Under the pieces are notes generated by a model that worked only from the letters and a program-made list of their open reading frames with translations, had not been told where the DNA came from and ran no database searches. Position numbers and translations under genes: made by a program. DNA of 64,000 bases from Acetothermia bacterium UBA3571 (GTDB lineage: Bacteria; Bipolaricaulota; Bipolaricaulia; Bipolaricaulales; Bipolaricaulaceae): NCBI GenBank assembly GCA_002375995.1, contig DFNI01000009.1:1-64000 (forward strand), given 5' to 3'. The number at the start of each line of letters is the position of its first letter. The stretch's first letter is position 1. Below, piece by piece: positions 49,445-58,050 of this stretch.

Positions 49445-51036
49445 GGGCAACCTCCCACCTCGGGATAATACATCACCTCCGCGGTGGTACAGGCCTCCGC
49501 GCCGGCGCCATCGTCGTCCACCACATAAAGACATACTTCGTATGTCCCCGGCTCGGGGTACGCGTGCGAGACGACCTCCCCTTGGGCCGTGGTCCCATCA
49601 CCGAAATCCCAGTGGTACTCCACGATATGGCCGTCGGGATCGTAGGAGCCCTTAGCGCTGAAAACGATCTCCTGATAGACCACCCCTTGATAGGGTCCGT
49701 TCGGATCGGGGTGGGGCGGGAGGTTGACCACCGTGAGGACCTTGACGGCCGTGGCCTCGTTCCCGTAGCGGTCGGCCACGGTGAGGGAGACTTGGTACTC
49801 GCCCTTGGCTTCATACTGGTGGCAGGGAGAGGAAATATCCGAGGAGGTCCCATCGCCGAAGTCCCAATGCCAGGAAACGATCTCTCCGCGGGAGCGATCG
49901 ACGAAGCAGACCTCGTCCAAGACCGTAGGCTCTTCCGGCTCCCAAGTGAAGTCGGCCACGAGCTCCGGGGCCAGAATCCGCAGGATCCGCTCCGCCCGAT
50001 GCGGAGTGCCCCCGACGTCGCGGGCGATGAGCACCACCCTATAGAGCCCGGGGAAGGTGTAGCAGTGCCGCACCTCCATCCCCCACGCCCGTGTCCCGTC
50101 CCCGAACTCCCACATGAGTTCCTTCCATGGGCCCATGGCGGATCGGGAACCTCGGGCGCTGAAGGTGATCTCCTCCCCCACCATAAAGGTGGAACCCTTG
50201 GGAGACGAGATGACGAGAAGGGGCATGGGTTCGGCCGGTGGCTTCCCGGCCTCCCTGGGTGGCGTGGCCAGCGAAGCCTCGACCCGGAGCTCCTCTAGGT
50301 AACGCAGGATCCCCTGGCGATATGGTTCCCCGGACATATCCGCCGCGGGATGTACCTCACCCCGGGGGAAAGGATTCCACACGGCGGTGAACCCCACCGA
50401 GAGATGTTCGCTCTGGAGGTCGAACTCCGTAACAAAGAGGAGCTCGTCCAAAGAGGGGGTATAGATCGTCTGGAAGGCAGCAGTGCCGAGATCCCCCGAG
50501 ACCCCGATCCCACCCCGGAGCTCGGAGAGCCCCTCATCCGCGGAAAGAGAGAGCCCCGCCCCTAGGAAAACGGGACCGGGGGAGAGATGAAGGGCGAGAG
50601 CTCCCCAGAGTCCCCCCTCCCATCCGAACTTCCCTTGGAGGGAGAGGATCTCCCAGCTCAACGAACCTTCCACGTTCCAAGCCGTTACTCCCGTTCTCCC
50701 AAAGGAGACGGTGGCGAGGAGGGAAAGGGGCGGGAGGGTGAGCTCTCCCCCCAGCGACGCCTCCCAATCCCCCGCCGCCCCGATTCCGAAGTCGGCGAGG
50801 ACCCCCACCGGCTCGAGGTACAGGGAGCCTCCCACCTCCCCGTAGGCGAATCCCGTCTCTTCCCAGCGCCCCCCGAGGGAGGCCGAGACGGTCTCTTCGG
50901 TCCAAAAGAACTCGAGCTCAAGCGAGGAAAAGCCCTCGGGGGAGAAGGTGAGAGATTGTTTGAGTCCCGGTCCAGCAAGAAGCACAAACCCGGTGAGGAC
51001 GGTCACCACCAGGCTGCACGCCCACCTCGTCCTCAT
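49441..51036 (-). CDS. Exported protein: beta-rich N-terminus plus three PKD domains
   Basis: The 531-residue protein has a signal peptide and a Gly-rich beta-strand region (about 25-240; GFSSLELEFFW). Three PKD domains follow with cores MWEFGDGTRAW, WHWDFGDGTSSD and YHWDFGDGTTA (from about 290 to the end). PKD domains bind glycans or proteins at the surface. The gene is in the middle of the four-gene run from the beta-propeller to the second barrel protein, separated from the metalloprotease gene by 2 bases. Confidence 0.72.
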   Translation of the reverse strand: MRTRWACSLVVTVLTGFVLLAGPGLKQSLTFSPEGFSSLELEFFWTEETVSASLGGRWEETGFAYGEVGGSLYLEPVGVLADFGIGAAGDWEASLGGELTLPPLSLLATVSFGRTGVTAWNVEGSLSWEILSLQGKFGWEGGLWGALALHLSPGPVFLGAGLSLSADEGLSELRGGIGVSGDLGTAAFQTIYTPSLDELLFVTEFDLQSEHLSVGFTAVWNPFPRGEVHPAADMSGEPYRQGILRYLEELRVEASLATPPREAGKPPAEPMPLLVISSPKGSTFMVGEEITFSARGSRSAMGPWKELMWEFGDGTRAWGMEVRHCYTFPGLYRVVLIARDVGGTPHRAERILRILAPELVADFTWEPEEPTVLDEVCFVDRSRGEIVSWHWDFGDGTSSDISSPCHQYEAKGEYQVSLTVADRYGNEATAVKVLTVVNLPPHPDPNGPYQGVVYQEIVFSAKGSYDPDGHIVEYHWDFGDGTTAQGEVVSHAYPEPGTYEVCLYVVDDDGAGAEACTTAEVMYYPEVGGCP

Positions 51037-51038
51037 CC

Positions 51039-52295
51039 CTAGTCCCGGATGTCCGGGGATCCCGTACAGGCGCGCTTGCCGATGTAGAGCGAAGCCCGCA
51101 GGAGGGGATTGATGGCCTCACGACAGTTGTGGGCGCTTTGGACATCGGGGTTGTCGGCGCAGAAGCCGCTGGGTTCCATCACAGAATCATCGCTTCCCCT
51201 GGGGCGCCAACTGGGGCAGCTGCCAGTAGGGTGGCATAGGCCCAGGGCGTGGCCGAGCTCGTGGGCGAGGTGATAGTAATTCACATCACCACAAGGTGAG
51301 CACCAATCGCAAGGGACATCCAGCTGGAGGTCGCTGGTGATAACCTTTGCGGAAGCGGTGCCGCTGCTAGAGCACCAACCGCCTCCTGTCCCCAGCATCC
51401 CGATCCCGAAGGTAAGTTCTTTGGAGAATTCACCTACAACGAACACCTCCACCGCATCCGGAACTTCTACCTCGTCCATAAGCGCGTACCCCTCATCCCA
51501 ATCGTCTATGACCCAGTAATCGGGGTCGTTCACGTAACGGGGAGGAAGGACCTCGAAGGCGATACAACGCACGCCCCCACAGCGGCCCCAGATCTCCCGG
51601 GCGCCGTCCATGAGGGCCGGGAAGCTCCACCCGGAGGTCTTCCCGCCGGCGCGGATGAAAACGGGTTGGATCTTTAGGAAATCGACCCACTGCGTCCCGC
51701 AGAACAGCGCCAGCGCCCTGAGGGGGACTTCCATGGCTTTCACTTGTCCGAGGACCGAGCGGGAAAGGGAGAAAGAAAGCGTGCCCTCTAGGGAGACCTC
51801 CTTTCCCCGACGGGGGTCCCCGCGGATCCTCCCCTTCAACACCCCTTCCATGGCTTCGGTGTAGGAGAAGACCTGGAGACAGCCTCCCTCCTGGACCTTT
51901 CTGAATCCCTTTACCCGATCGATGAGGGGATAGTGGAGTTCCGCCTTGAACTCCGCGTAGACCTCCCCGGTCTTTTCATCGTACCGTACGGTCACAGGGG
52001 GATCCAAAAGGGAAAGGCCTATCACTCCCGAGGGGCCTTTGGGGGTGCGGACGCCCCGGGGGACGATGAGGTTGAGCTGGGCAAGGAAGGGGCCGGCTTT
52101 CTCAGGAAATTCCAACACAATGCTTCCCTCCAGCAGCGCTTCCTCAACGCCCCTGGGAGTGGTTACCCTGCCGGACGTCCTAAGCTCCCCCAAAAGGAAC
52201 GCACACGCTAGCCTCGAAGCACCGCTGGCGGCAAAGAAGAGGAGGACCGAGCCCAAGATCCCCCAAAGCACCGCCGCCTTCAAACGTCCGCCCAC
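51039..52295 (-). CDS. Exported metzincin-type zinc metalloprotease
   Basis: The 418-residue protein has a signal or anchor helix (LKAAVLWGILGSVLLFFAASG), a beta-rich prodomain-like part and a C-terminal catalytic domain. The zinc motif HLAHELGHALGLCH (HExxHxxGxxH) is followed by a Met-turn DSVMEPSG, the hallmark of metzincins. Cys residues near the site (CDWCSPCGD, CPSW, CADN) suggest disulfides. The relatives I would compare are archaemetzincin-like and M43-like families; I cannot choose. The GTG at 52295 follows GAGGAGGTG. It sits between the propeller gene and the PKD gene. Confidence 0.85.
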   Translation of the reverse strand: MGGRLKAAVLWGILGSVLLFFAASGASRLACAFLLGELRTSGRVTTPRGVEEALLEGSIVLEFPEKAGPFLAQLNLIVPRGVRTPKGPSGVIGLSLLDPPVTVRYDEKTGEVYAEFKAELHYPLIDRVKGFRKVQEGGCLQVFSYTEAMEGVLKGRIRGDPRRGKEVSLEGTLSFSLSRSVLGQVKAMEVPLRALALFCGTQWVDFLKIQPVFIRAGGKTSGWSFPALMDGAREIWGRCGGVRCIAFEVLPPRYVNDPDYWVIDDWDEGYALMDEVEVPDAVEVFVVGEFSKELTFGIGMLGTGGGWCSSSGTASAKVITSDLQLDVPCDWCSPCGDVNYYHLAHELGHALGLCHPTGSCPSWRPRGSDDSVMEPSGFCADNPDVQSAHNCREAINPLLRASLYIGKRACTGSPDIRD

Positions 52296-52306
52296 ACCGC
52301 ACCTCC

Positions 52307-53116
52307 TCAGTACCGGAAGTTCACGTCCGAAAGCCAGCGGAACCGCCGGGGATTCGTAAACAGCTCTTCCACTTCCCCGGTGGTGAGATCCAGGACGTAA
52401 ACGGAGCCTTTCCAATTGGCGAAGTAAATCTTCCCCCCGCGGACAACGAACCCCTTTATGGGCTCGGGATGCCGGTAGAGGGTATAAACCGTGCCTCCCT
52501 CCACCTTGTAAAGCTTGGCCGGGGACCGGTTGCCGGAGCTGAGGTACAAGACCCCGTTCTCGTCGAAAGCGAAATCCCCAGCCCACCACATCCGGACCTC
52601 GTAGAAGAGCACCGGACGGTTCCGCCCGTCGAGGTAATAGATCTTGCCGCCGCCGGCGCCGGTGGCCTCGCTGAAGAAAAGCCGCAGCGGGGGCCCGCCC
52701 GGGGCCGGGGTTCCGGTGACGGGCTCGGGGCCAAACGCGATGTCCCTCACGTAGGTGGTGTGCTGGTAGATCACCTCTTCCTCGGACCAGTGGTCGCGGA
52801 GCCAAAGGACCCGGAAGATCTTCGTATCGTTGGCGTTCACGTAGTAGAGCTTCTCCGGGATCCCGGGGTGGAAGGTGAAGCTATAGAGTTGCCCGTGGGG
52901 GCGCGTGTATAGCGTGGACACGTCGCCGGTGCGCAGGTCAACTTGGTAGATCGAGCCGGGGTTTTCTGAGGCCACCGCGAAGTAGAGCAATTGTGAGAGA
53001 GGGGTCATGGGAATAGGTCCGATCGATGGCGTCTTCTTCTCCGCTCCCAAAAGGGAGAGGCCTAAAAGGAACACCAAAAAGAAGGAAAGGAATCTCCGCA
53101 CCCCAAACACCTCCAC
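52307..53116 (-). CDS. Exported beta-propeller protein
   Basis: The 269-residue protein begins with a signal peptide (VRRFLSFFLVFLLGLSLLGAE). It then repeats about 40-residue blade units with the pattern YFAVASENPGSIYQVDLRTG, FHPGIPEKLYYVNAND, FAFDENGVLYLSSGNRS and GGKIYFANWKGSVYVLDL. This fits an NHL or strictosidine-synthase-like propeller with five to six blades. It heads the operon with the metzincin, so it may be a surface binding partner. The function is not known. Confidence 0.7.
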   Translation of the reverse strand: MEVFGVRRFLSFFLVFLLGLSLLGAEKKTPSIGPIPMTPLSQLLYFAVASENPGSIYQVDLRTGDVSTLYTRPHGQLYSFTFHPGIPEKLYYVNANDTKIFRVLWLRDHWSEEEVIYQHTTYVRDIAFGPEPVTGTPAPGGPPLRLFFSEATGAGGGKIYYLDGRNRPVLFYEVRMWWAGDFAFDENGVLYLSSGNRSPAKLYKVEGGTVYTLYRHPEPIKGFVVRGGKIYFANWKGSVYVLDLTTGEVEELFTNPRRFRWLSDVNFRY

Positions 53117-53206
53117 AAAAGGGGGAAGAAACGGGCCTCTTCTACCGCTTCATCCCCGGATTTTTTCTAAAAGATTCTAAACCCGTTGAGAAGGGATGGA
53201 CAAGCT

Positions 53207-53488
53207 CTAGCTCCCCAGCTCCTCTACTTCCTCCTTCCCTTCCTCCAACTCCTTGACCTGCTCGGCGTCGCGGCGCAAAAGGAGTTCCAGGAACTCGCCC
53301 ACGTGGGTCTTCTCCTCCCGGGCGATGTCCAAGAGGACCCGCTTTATGACCTCATCCTCCGTGGCCGCAGCCAGCTGCTCGTAAAGGTTGATGGCATCGA
53401 GCTCCGCGATGAGGCCGAGCCGCAGGATCTCCCGATCACGCACTTCCGCCGGGAGTTTGGAAAGTTCCGCCGGATTCTTAGAAAGCAT
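53207..53488 (-). CDS. Encapsulin-associated ferritin-like protein
   Basis: The 93-residue protein matches, from memory, the N-terminal ferritin-like domain of the Pyrococcus furiosus encapsulin shell protein in order and spacing: MLSKNPAEL, LRLGLIAELDAINLYEQLA, LLDIAREEKTHVGEFLELLL, then KEEVEEL. The Glu/His metal-ligand pattern of encapsulated ferritins (E in AELDAI, E-x-x-H in EEKTHVGEF) is present. Here it is a stand-alone gene, with AAAGGAGGG before the ATG. The shell gene is not adjacent and not in the window. Ferroxidase activity inside a nanocompartment is a family-based inference. Confidence 0.82.
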   Translation of the reverse strand: MLSKNPAELSKLPAEVRDREILRLGLIAELDAINLYEQLAAATEDEVIKRVLLDIAREEKTHVGEFLELLLRRDAEQVKELEEGKEEVEELGS

Positions 53489-53501
53489 GTCCCTCCTTTC
53501 C

Positions 53502-53963
53502 CTAACCCTGAAGCACGATGTAAAGGGCCCAAGCCAGGAACAACACCAACACCACGGTCTCAAGCGGGTTGAGGCTCGGGATCCACTGGCCCCGGCCCAA
53601 TCGCTCGAGAGGCGAAGGACATCCCTCGGCGATACACCGTTGGACCTCTTCTTCTATCAACAGGGTGTTCCCGGGCGCAGGACCCGCCACACCCAAGTCC
53701 CCCACGAATACCACCGGGACCTCCACGTCTTTTAACCCATATGCATCGGCGAGTCGCATCATAAGCCGCCAGTTCTTGGGGGAAAGCCCCACCTCGTATG
53801 ACTTCACCTCAAGCTCTGGATACCGTTCCGCGAGCTCGGCCAGGAACTCCTTCATGGGCGCGCACTGGGAACATCCCGCGAGGTGGAAAAAGAGAAGCTC
53901 CACCTCGGCCGCGTTGGCCACAAAACCCACCGACAAAAAGGCAAGCAAGATCCATTTTCTCAT
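53502..53963 (-). CDS. Membrane-anchored thioredoxin-like protein
   Basis: The 153-residue protein has a signal peptide (WILLAFLSVGFVANAAE), a thioredoxin fold with the active-site CSQC (about 31-34) and cis-Pro loop VEVPVVFVGD, and a C-terminal transmembrane helix (ETVVLVLFLAWALYIVL). It should act in the periplasm as a disulfide oxidoreductase. The C-terminal helix with nothing after it recalls the thioredoxin end of DsbD/CcdA-like proteins. The ferritin-like gene starts 13 bases downstream. Confidence 0.75.
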   Translation of the reverse strand: MRKWILLAFLSVGFVANAAEVELLFFHLAGCSQCAPMKEFLAELAERYPELEVKSYEVGLSPKNWRLMMRLADAYGLKDVEVPVVFVGDLGVAGPAPGNTLLIEEEVQRCIAEGCPSPLERLGRGQWIPSLNPLETVVLVLFLAWALYIVLQG

Positions 53964-54028
53964 AGCTTTTTAGGTTACCCCGTTTTCGCTCCGCAAGGCA
54001 AACACCTTCTCTTCCCGAGGCGGTGATA

Positions 54029-54637
54029 CTACCGCGTCGCGGAGAGGAGTTCCTCCAGCACTTCACGGGCCTCGAGCAGATCTCGGGCCTCGCGGAAACG
54101 TGCATCCTTCGGGAAAAAGGAACGGGCCCGGGCGCTGGGGGAAATAAGGATGATCTCCCTGATCCCTGCACCCAGGGCGGCCAGGAGGTCGTGATGTGAG
54201 TCGCCGATGAGCACCGCCTCGTCCGGGCTGACCCCGATAGCCCGGAGGGGCAAAAGCAGGGCATCGGGTTCCGGTTTTAAGGCTCCGTCCTCCCGGGTGA
54301 AGACGCCGTCGAACTCAAGCCCCATCTCCCGCAAGACCGCCTCAGCGCTCCTGCGGGAATTGTTGGTGACGAGCACGCACTTGATCCCGCGTCCGCGCAA
54401 AAGTTCCAGAAGCTCCCGTGCGCCGGGAAGCGGCTTTCCTCGCCGGACCCCTTCTTCTTCGAAGTGCCGGAGGATCTCCTCCTTTTTGGCCCGCTCTTCT
54501 GGGGGAAAGCGTGCCAGATGGTAAGCCACGGGGTAGCGGTCGTCGGGGATCCCCATCTGGCGGCGTACCTCGCCCCAGTCAACGGGGGCTTTCCATATTG
54601 TCCCGTCCATGTCGAAAAGAACCGCTTTTATCCCCAT
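54029..54637 (-). CDS. HAD-superfamily phosphatase
   Basis: The 202-residue protein has all HAD motifs: nucleophile DMDGT (I), CVLVTNNSR (II), the Lys in LKPEPDAL (III) and IGDSHHD (IV). A small helical cap (residues 20-80) places it near phosphoglycolate phosphatases (Gph) and related enzymes. The start at 54637 gives MGIKAVLFDMDG; 54658 adds seven residues without support. Substrate cannot be read from sequence. Confidence 0.85.
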   Translation of the reverse strand: MGIKAVLFDMDGTIWKAPVDWGEVRRQMGIPDDRYPVAYHLARFPPEERAKKEEILRHFEEEGVRRGKPLPGARELLELLRGRGIKCVLVTNNSRRSAEAVLREMGLEFDGVFTREDGALKPEPDALLLPLRAIGVSPDEAVLIGDSHHDLLAALGAGIREIILISPSARARSFFPKDARFREARDLLEAREVLEELLSATR

Positions 54638-54668
54638 CACGCATAGATTTTCGCCCAAACGCCGGAGT

Positions 54669-55838
54669 TCACGAGATCGGCATCTCGTATATACGCCAGG
54701 TTTTGTAGCGGCGCCCCCCCATGGCCTCCGCGGCCTTAATGATGAGGTCGTTCTCCTCCAGGATCATGGATGCCTCCGCCGCCCGGTACCCCCGTTCCCA
54801 ACCGATGTGGAGGGCCTCATGGTACAACACCGCGTCCACCCCGATCTTTCTGAAACCCGGGCGTACCCCGAAGAACATGAGCCTGAGTTTCCTTATGCGC
54901 CGCCTGGCAACGAGGAGCCTTGCCACCCGGACGAGGTCTGTATCCAGGGGCCACCGCCACCGTGGCCTCAAGGCGACGTTGGGGTCGGGGATGAGTCCGA
55001 TCACCGCCGCGGGCTCCCCTCCCACGTAGGCGAATCGGATGAGTTCGGGGTCCACGATGGGTTTCAGGCTCCGGGCCATGGCGTCCGCCTCGGCTTCGGT
55101 GATGGGAAGGAATCCCCAGTTGGCCGCCCACGCTTCGTTGTAGATCTTGACGATAAGTCCCACCTCCTCCCGGAGGCGGCGGAGGACCGCGGGCCGGGTC
55201 TCGATATCACGACGCGACCGCACCTCCCGGGCGATGCGCTCCAGGCGAGGATGTTCGGGGCTCTCGGGGGAAAGCCAGTAAGCGTGGTAGTCCTTGACCT
55301 TCCGCAGTCCATAGCGTTCGAGGAGCTCCCCGTAGTAAGGGGGATTGTGGGTGAGCTCTACCGTAGGGGGGGTATCGAACCCCTCGATGAGGACCGCCTG
55401 ATACGGCTCATGGGTGGCGTTGGAGTAGCCCCCCGGCCCCCGCATATGTTCCATTCCCCTTTTGAGAAGCCATCCACGGGCCCGATCGAGGAGCGCCCGC
55501 GCCACCCAGAAGTCATCTACACACTCGAAGAAGCCGAAGAAGCCGAGCTTTGCCCCGTGGTACTCGTTGAAGCGGTGGTTGACCGCCGCCGCAACCCTTC
55601 CCAAAAGCGTCCTTCCCCTCCGGGCAATGAAATGGGTGACCTCGGCGTGGCGGTGGTACGGATGAGCAGGGGTAAGCAAGCCCACCAGGCCCAGAAGGCG
55701 GTTCCCCAAAAGATCGCCTCGAAGCGGGGGTACCGTATTGGGATCGCCACGTTGGATCTCCCACTGCACCGCCACGAACCGGCGTAGCTTCCGCGATCCA
55801 AGCGGTATTTCTTCGACCACAAACCTCTGCCGTGCCAT
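54669..55838 (-). CDS. GNAT-like acetyltransferase-fold protein (YghO-type)
   Basis: The protein of 389 residues has two GNAT-like halves: the first with WVARALLDRARGWLLKRGMEHMRGPGGYSN and the second with VIGLIPDPNVALRP, LMFFGVRPGFRKIGVDAVLYHEAL. These match the N-acetyltransferase YghO-like family, whose function is poorly known. AGGTGGAAAAAG precedes the ATG. The much longer upstream frame extends into the next gene and is not used. Eleven bases separate it from the glycosyltransferase gene upstream, so an operon is likely. Confidence 0.7.
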   Translation of the reverse strand: MARQRFVVEEIPLGSRKLRRFVAVQWEIQRGDPNTVPPLRGDLLGNRLLGLVGLLTPAHPYHRHAEVTHFIARRGRTLLGRVAAAVNHRFNEYHGAKLGFFGFFECVDDFWVARALLDRARGWLLKRGMEHMRGPGGYSNATHEPYQAVLIEGFDTPPTVELTHNPPYYGELLERYGLRKVKDYHAYWLSPESPEHPRLERIAREVRSRRDIETRPAVLRRLREEVGLIVKIYNEAWAANWGFLPITEAEADAMARSLKPIVDPELIRFAYVGGEPAAVIGLIPDPNVALRPRWRWPLDTDLVRVARLLVARRRIRKLRLMFFGVRPGFRKIGVDAVLYHEALHIGWERGYRAAEASMILEENDLIIKAAEAMGGRRYKTWRIYEMPIS

Positions 55839-55849
55839 CTTTTTCCACC

Positions 55850-56992
55850 TTAGCGGCCCAAGCCGAGAAGCCCCTCGATGGCGGCAGCGGCCCGGAGGGC
55901 GCTGTCGGGGGTGGCCACCGTCCGGGCCCGGGCCGATAGCTCCCGGAGGGTCGCGGGATGCGCGAGCCAATCTGCGGCCACCTCCGCAAGCCTCACCGGA
56001 TCCCGGATGAACTGCCCCGCTCCCACCTGCTCCACCCACAGGGCGTTTCCTGTCTCCTGCACTGGGATGGCCTCGTAGATGAGGAGGGGAAGCCCCGCGG
56101 TGAGGCCCTCGGCGATGGAGAGGGGGCCGGCCTTGGTGACGAGGAGGTCCGCTGCCCGCATTAATACCTCCAATTCTCGCACAAACCCGAATATCCGCAC
56201 GCGGTTGCGCCACTTGGTGGTGGAAAGGCGTTCCGCAAGTCCCCGGTTCCTCCCGCAAACCACGAGAAGCTGAATCCCAGAAAGGACCCGGTCCAGTTCC
56301 TTCACCACCCGGCCCAACCTTCCCATTCCTTCCCCGCCCCCCAGAACGAGGACCGTGGGACGCTCCGGGTCCAGGCCAAGCTTTACCCGTGCGTCTTCTT
56401 TTCCTTCTTTGTTGTCGGAAAACTTCGGATGAACGAGGAGGCCTGCGTTTATTATCCTCTCGGGGAGAATCCCCATGGCCTGGGCACGCTGAAAGGCTAC
56501 CTCCCCAGCGACAAGACAAAGGTCCAAACCGGGATGGAACCAGCCCCAATGGGGGCGGGCGAAGTCGGTCACGAATGTGACCACAGGAACCCCAAGTGCC
56601 AAGGCTTCGCGCCCGGAGACTGCGGGGCGCACAAGGAGAGCGTGTATGGGCAAAATGATGTCCGGTTTGAGGGCCTTGAGGGGCGCCATAATCCTGCGGC
56701 CATAGCGGCTTTGAAAGCCGTTCAAGGAAAACCGAGAGAAATAGAAGCTATCGGTGACGGAAAAGGCGAAGCCATAGCTTCGCGGACTCAAGGCGATCCA
56801 GCGCGCATAGATCTCCGGTGCCTTTCGCAGCGGAAACCCGAAGTACTCGCGAAATGCGTCGATATATATGAATTCGAACCTTCCCGGGTTTCGGGCTTCT
56901 AGTCCCGCGGCTATGGCGTGCGCGCTGGCGATGTGCCCGCCTCCGGTGGCCGAGATCAGAAAGACCGCGCGTAGTTTCCTGTCCACAACCAA
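55850..56992 (-). CDS. GT28 glycosyltransferase (MGDG synthase / UgtP-like)
   Basis: The 380-residue protein has the two-domain GT-B plan: an N-terminal lipid-binding half with SATGGGHIASAHAIAAGL and FVTDFARPHWGW, and a C-terminal nucleotide-sugar half with VLVLGGGEGMGRLG, KAGPLSIAEGLTAGLPLLIYE and PVQETGNALWVE. This is typical of enzymes that glycosylate diacylglycerol (MgdA/UgtP) or relatives such as MurG. A glycolipid role is more likely than MurG given the N-terminal motif. The start is TTG at 56992 or GTG at 56986, without a clear Shine-Dalgarno. Confidence 0.83.
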   Translation of the reverse strand: MVVDRKLRAVFLISATGGGHIASAHAIAAGLEARNPGRFEFIYIDAFREYFGFPLRKAPEIYARWIALSPRSYGFAFSVTDSFYFSRFSLNGFQSRYGRRIMAPLKALKPDIILPIHALLVRPAVSGREALALGVPVVTFVTDFARPHWGWFHPGLDLCLVAGEVAFQRAQAMGILPERIINAGLLVHPKFSDNKEGKEDARVKLGLDPERPTVLVLGGGEGMGRLGRVVKELDRVLSGIQLLVVCGRNRGLAERLSTTKWRNRVRIFGFVRELEVLMRAADLLVTKAGPLSIAEGLTAGLPLLIYEAIPVQETGNALWVEQVGAGQFIRDPVRLAEVAADWLAHPATLRELSARARTVATPDSALRAAAAIEGLLGLGR

Positions 56993-57066
56993 ACAGCTTA
57001 GCCCCGGAAGACCCGGTTCGCAAAAGGCCCGCTGCCCCCAAAGTCATAAGCGTCACTCCCCAGGCG

Positions 57067-57095
57067 TTGTGTGGCGGCACCGCATCCTCTACAAT
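57067..57095 (+). promoter_or_regulatory. Promoter of cysE leader
   Basis: TTGTGT (57067-57072) and TACAAT (57090-57095) with a 17-base spacer. Transcription would start near 57102, giving a leader of about 310 bases before cysE. Confidence 0.6.
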
Positions 57096-57135
57096 AGCTC
57101 TTTGTGAGGACAGAGATCACAAGGGGGTGAGAGCG

Positions 57136-57216
57136 ATGGTGCGATTCAAATTAATGTATGTGGGTGGTCGCCTTTGTATGTGGGCTCTCACCTCCATGTG
57201 TAGCCCCACCTGTTGA
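57136..57216 (+). CDS. Putative Cys-containing leader peptide of cysE
   Basis: A 26-codon frame starts with ATG behind AAGGGGGTGAGAGCG. It encodes a peptide with Cys at positions 14, 22 and 26, the last directly before the TGA stop (C-S-P-T-C end). Three Cys codons in 26 is far above the normal frequency for this genome by eye. It sits alone in the leader of cysE. Cysteine-starvation attenuation via a Cys-rich upstream ORF is known in other bacteria, so it is a plausible regulator, but no clear terminator/antiterminator pair was found. Confidence 0.45.
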   Translation: MVRFKLMYVGGRLCMWALTSMCSPTC

Positions 57217-57413
57217 ATCCCGCATAAGCGTCGGTCTGAGGTCCTTTGGAATGGGGGCATTATGCCCTGAGTCCGTCTTTTCCCAGGAGGTTTTCATGTT
57301 ACTTCGGCACAACTCTAGAGCCGCGTGGGGCGTTTCATCCTCCGTATTTTCCGCGATGTACCCCATCCCAGGCACCCACTCCCGTCACAGGACCATTCGC
57401 GGGGGTGATGGGG
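57217..57413 (+). other. Rest of cysE leader
   Basis: Two hundred bases between the small Cys ORF and cysE contain a weak hairpin GGGC-ATTAT-GCCC near 57260 and a second small frame (ATG at 57296 behind CAGGAGG, 42 codons plus stop) whose stop overlaps the cysE start, which would couple translation. Its predicted peptide has no recognisable features. Confidence 0.35.
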
Positions 57414-57980
57414 ATGCTATTTAAGGGAATTCGCGAGGATATCCGCGCGATGCTCGAGCGAGACCCAGCGGCCCGTCATCCCCTGGAGGTCCTCCTCCTC
57501 TACCCGGGGATGCACGCCATCTGGGCCCACCGGATCAACCACTGGCTTTGGAACCACGGGTTCCGCTTCCTCGCCCGGTTCTTGGCACACCTGGTGCGGC
57601 TGCTCACGGGCGTGGAGATCCACCCCGGGGCCCGAATCGGAAGAAGGGTCACCATCGACCACGGGATGGGCGTGGTGATCGGGGAGACGGCCGAGATCGG
57701 AAACGATGTGCACATGTATTCCGGGGTGGTGATCGGCGGGGTCTCCCGCAAACCGGTGAAGCGCCACCCCACCATCGAGGACGGAGTGGTGATCGGGGCG
57801 GGCGCGGTGCTCCTCGGCCCCATCCGGGTGGGAAAAGGGGCCAAGATCGGGGCCGGGGCGGTGGTGAGGGAGGACGTCCCCCCGGGCGCAGTGGTAGTGG
57901 CGTCCCCTTCTCCCATCATCGATCGGGCCCAGCTGCGACGCGGGACCCACGAATACTTCCTCGAGGGAGCGGGGATTTGA
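57414..57980 (+). CDS. cysE: Serine O-acetyltransferase
   Basis: CysE makes O-acetylserine, the first step of cysteine synthesis. The 188-residue protein has the N-terminal helical part ([36 protein letters not shown]) and a left-handed beta-helix of hexapeptide repeats with [19 protein letters not shown], where the active-site Asp and His lie, and [12 protein letters not shown]. It is a short CysE (SAT-A/EpsC-like) rather than the 270-residue form. The start used follows a G-rich stretch; ATG at 57408 is equally possible. Confidence 0.92.
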   Translation: MLFKGIREDIRAMLERDPAARHPLEVLLLYPGMHAIWAHRINHWLWNHGFRFLARFLAHLVRLLTGVEIHPGARIGRRVTIDHGMGVVIGETAEIGNDVHMYSGVVIGGVSRKPVKRHPTIEDGVVIGAGAVLLGPIRVGKGAKIGAGAVVREDVPPGAVVVASPSPIIDRAQLRRGTHEYFLEGAGI

Positions 57981-58050
57981 CTGGGGGTCCCTGTCCGGTC
58001 GCAGGCTGATAAGGAGGCCGCGGATAACCCCAGATGTGATCTTTGCGTCT

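Noticed and set aside
54609..55787. 392-codon plus-strand frame opposite the GNAT-like gene
   Set aside because: It is a shadow frame without motifs, opposite a protein with GNAT family features.
54669..56549. 626-codon extension of the GNAT-like frame into the glycosyltransferase region
   Set aside because: The extra N-terminal part is out of frame with the real glycosyltransferase and has a low-complexity Arg/Gly/Pro content; the ATG at 55838 has a Shine-Dalgarno.
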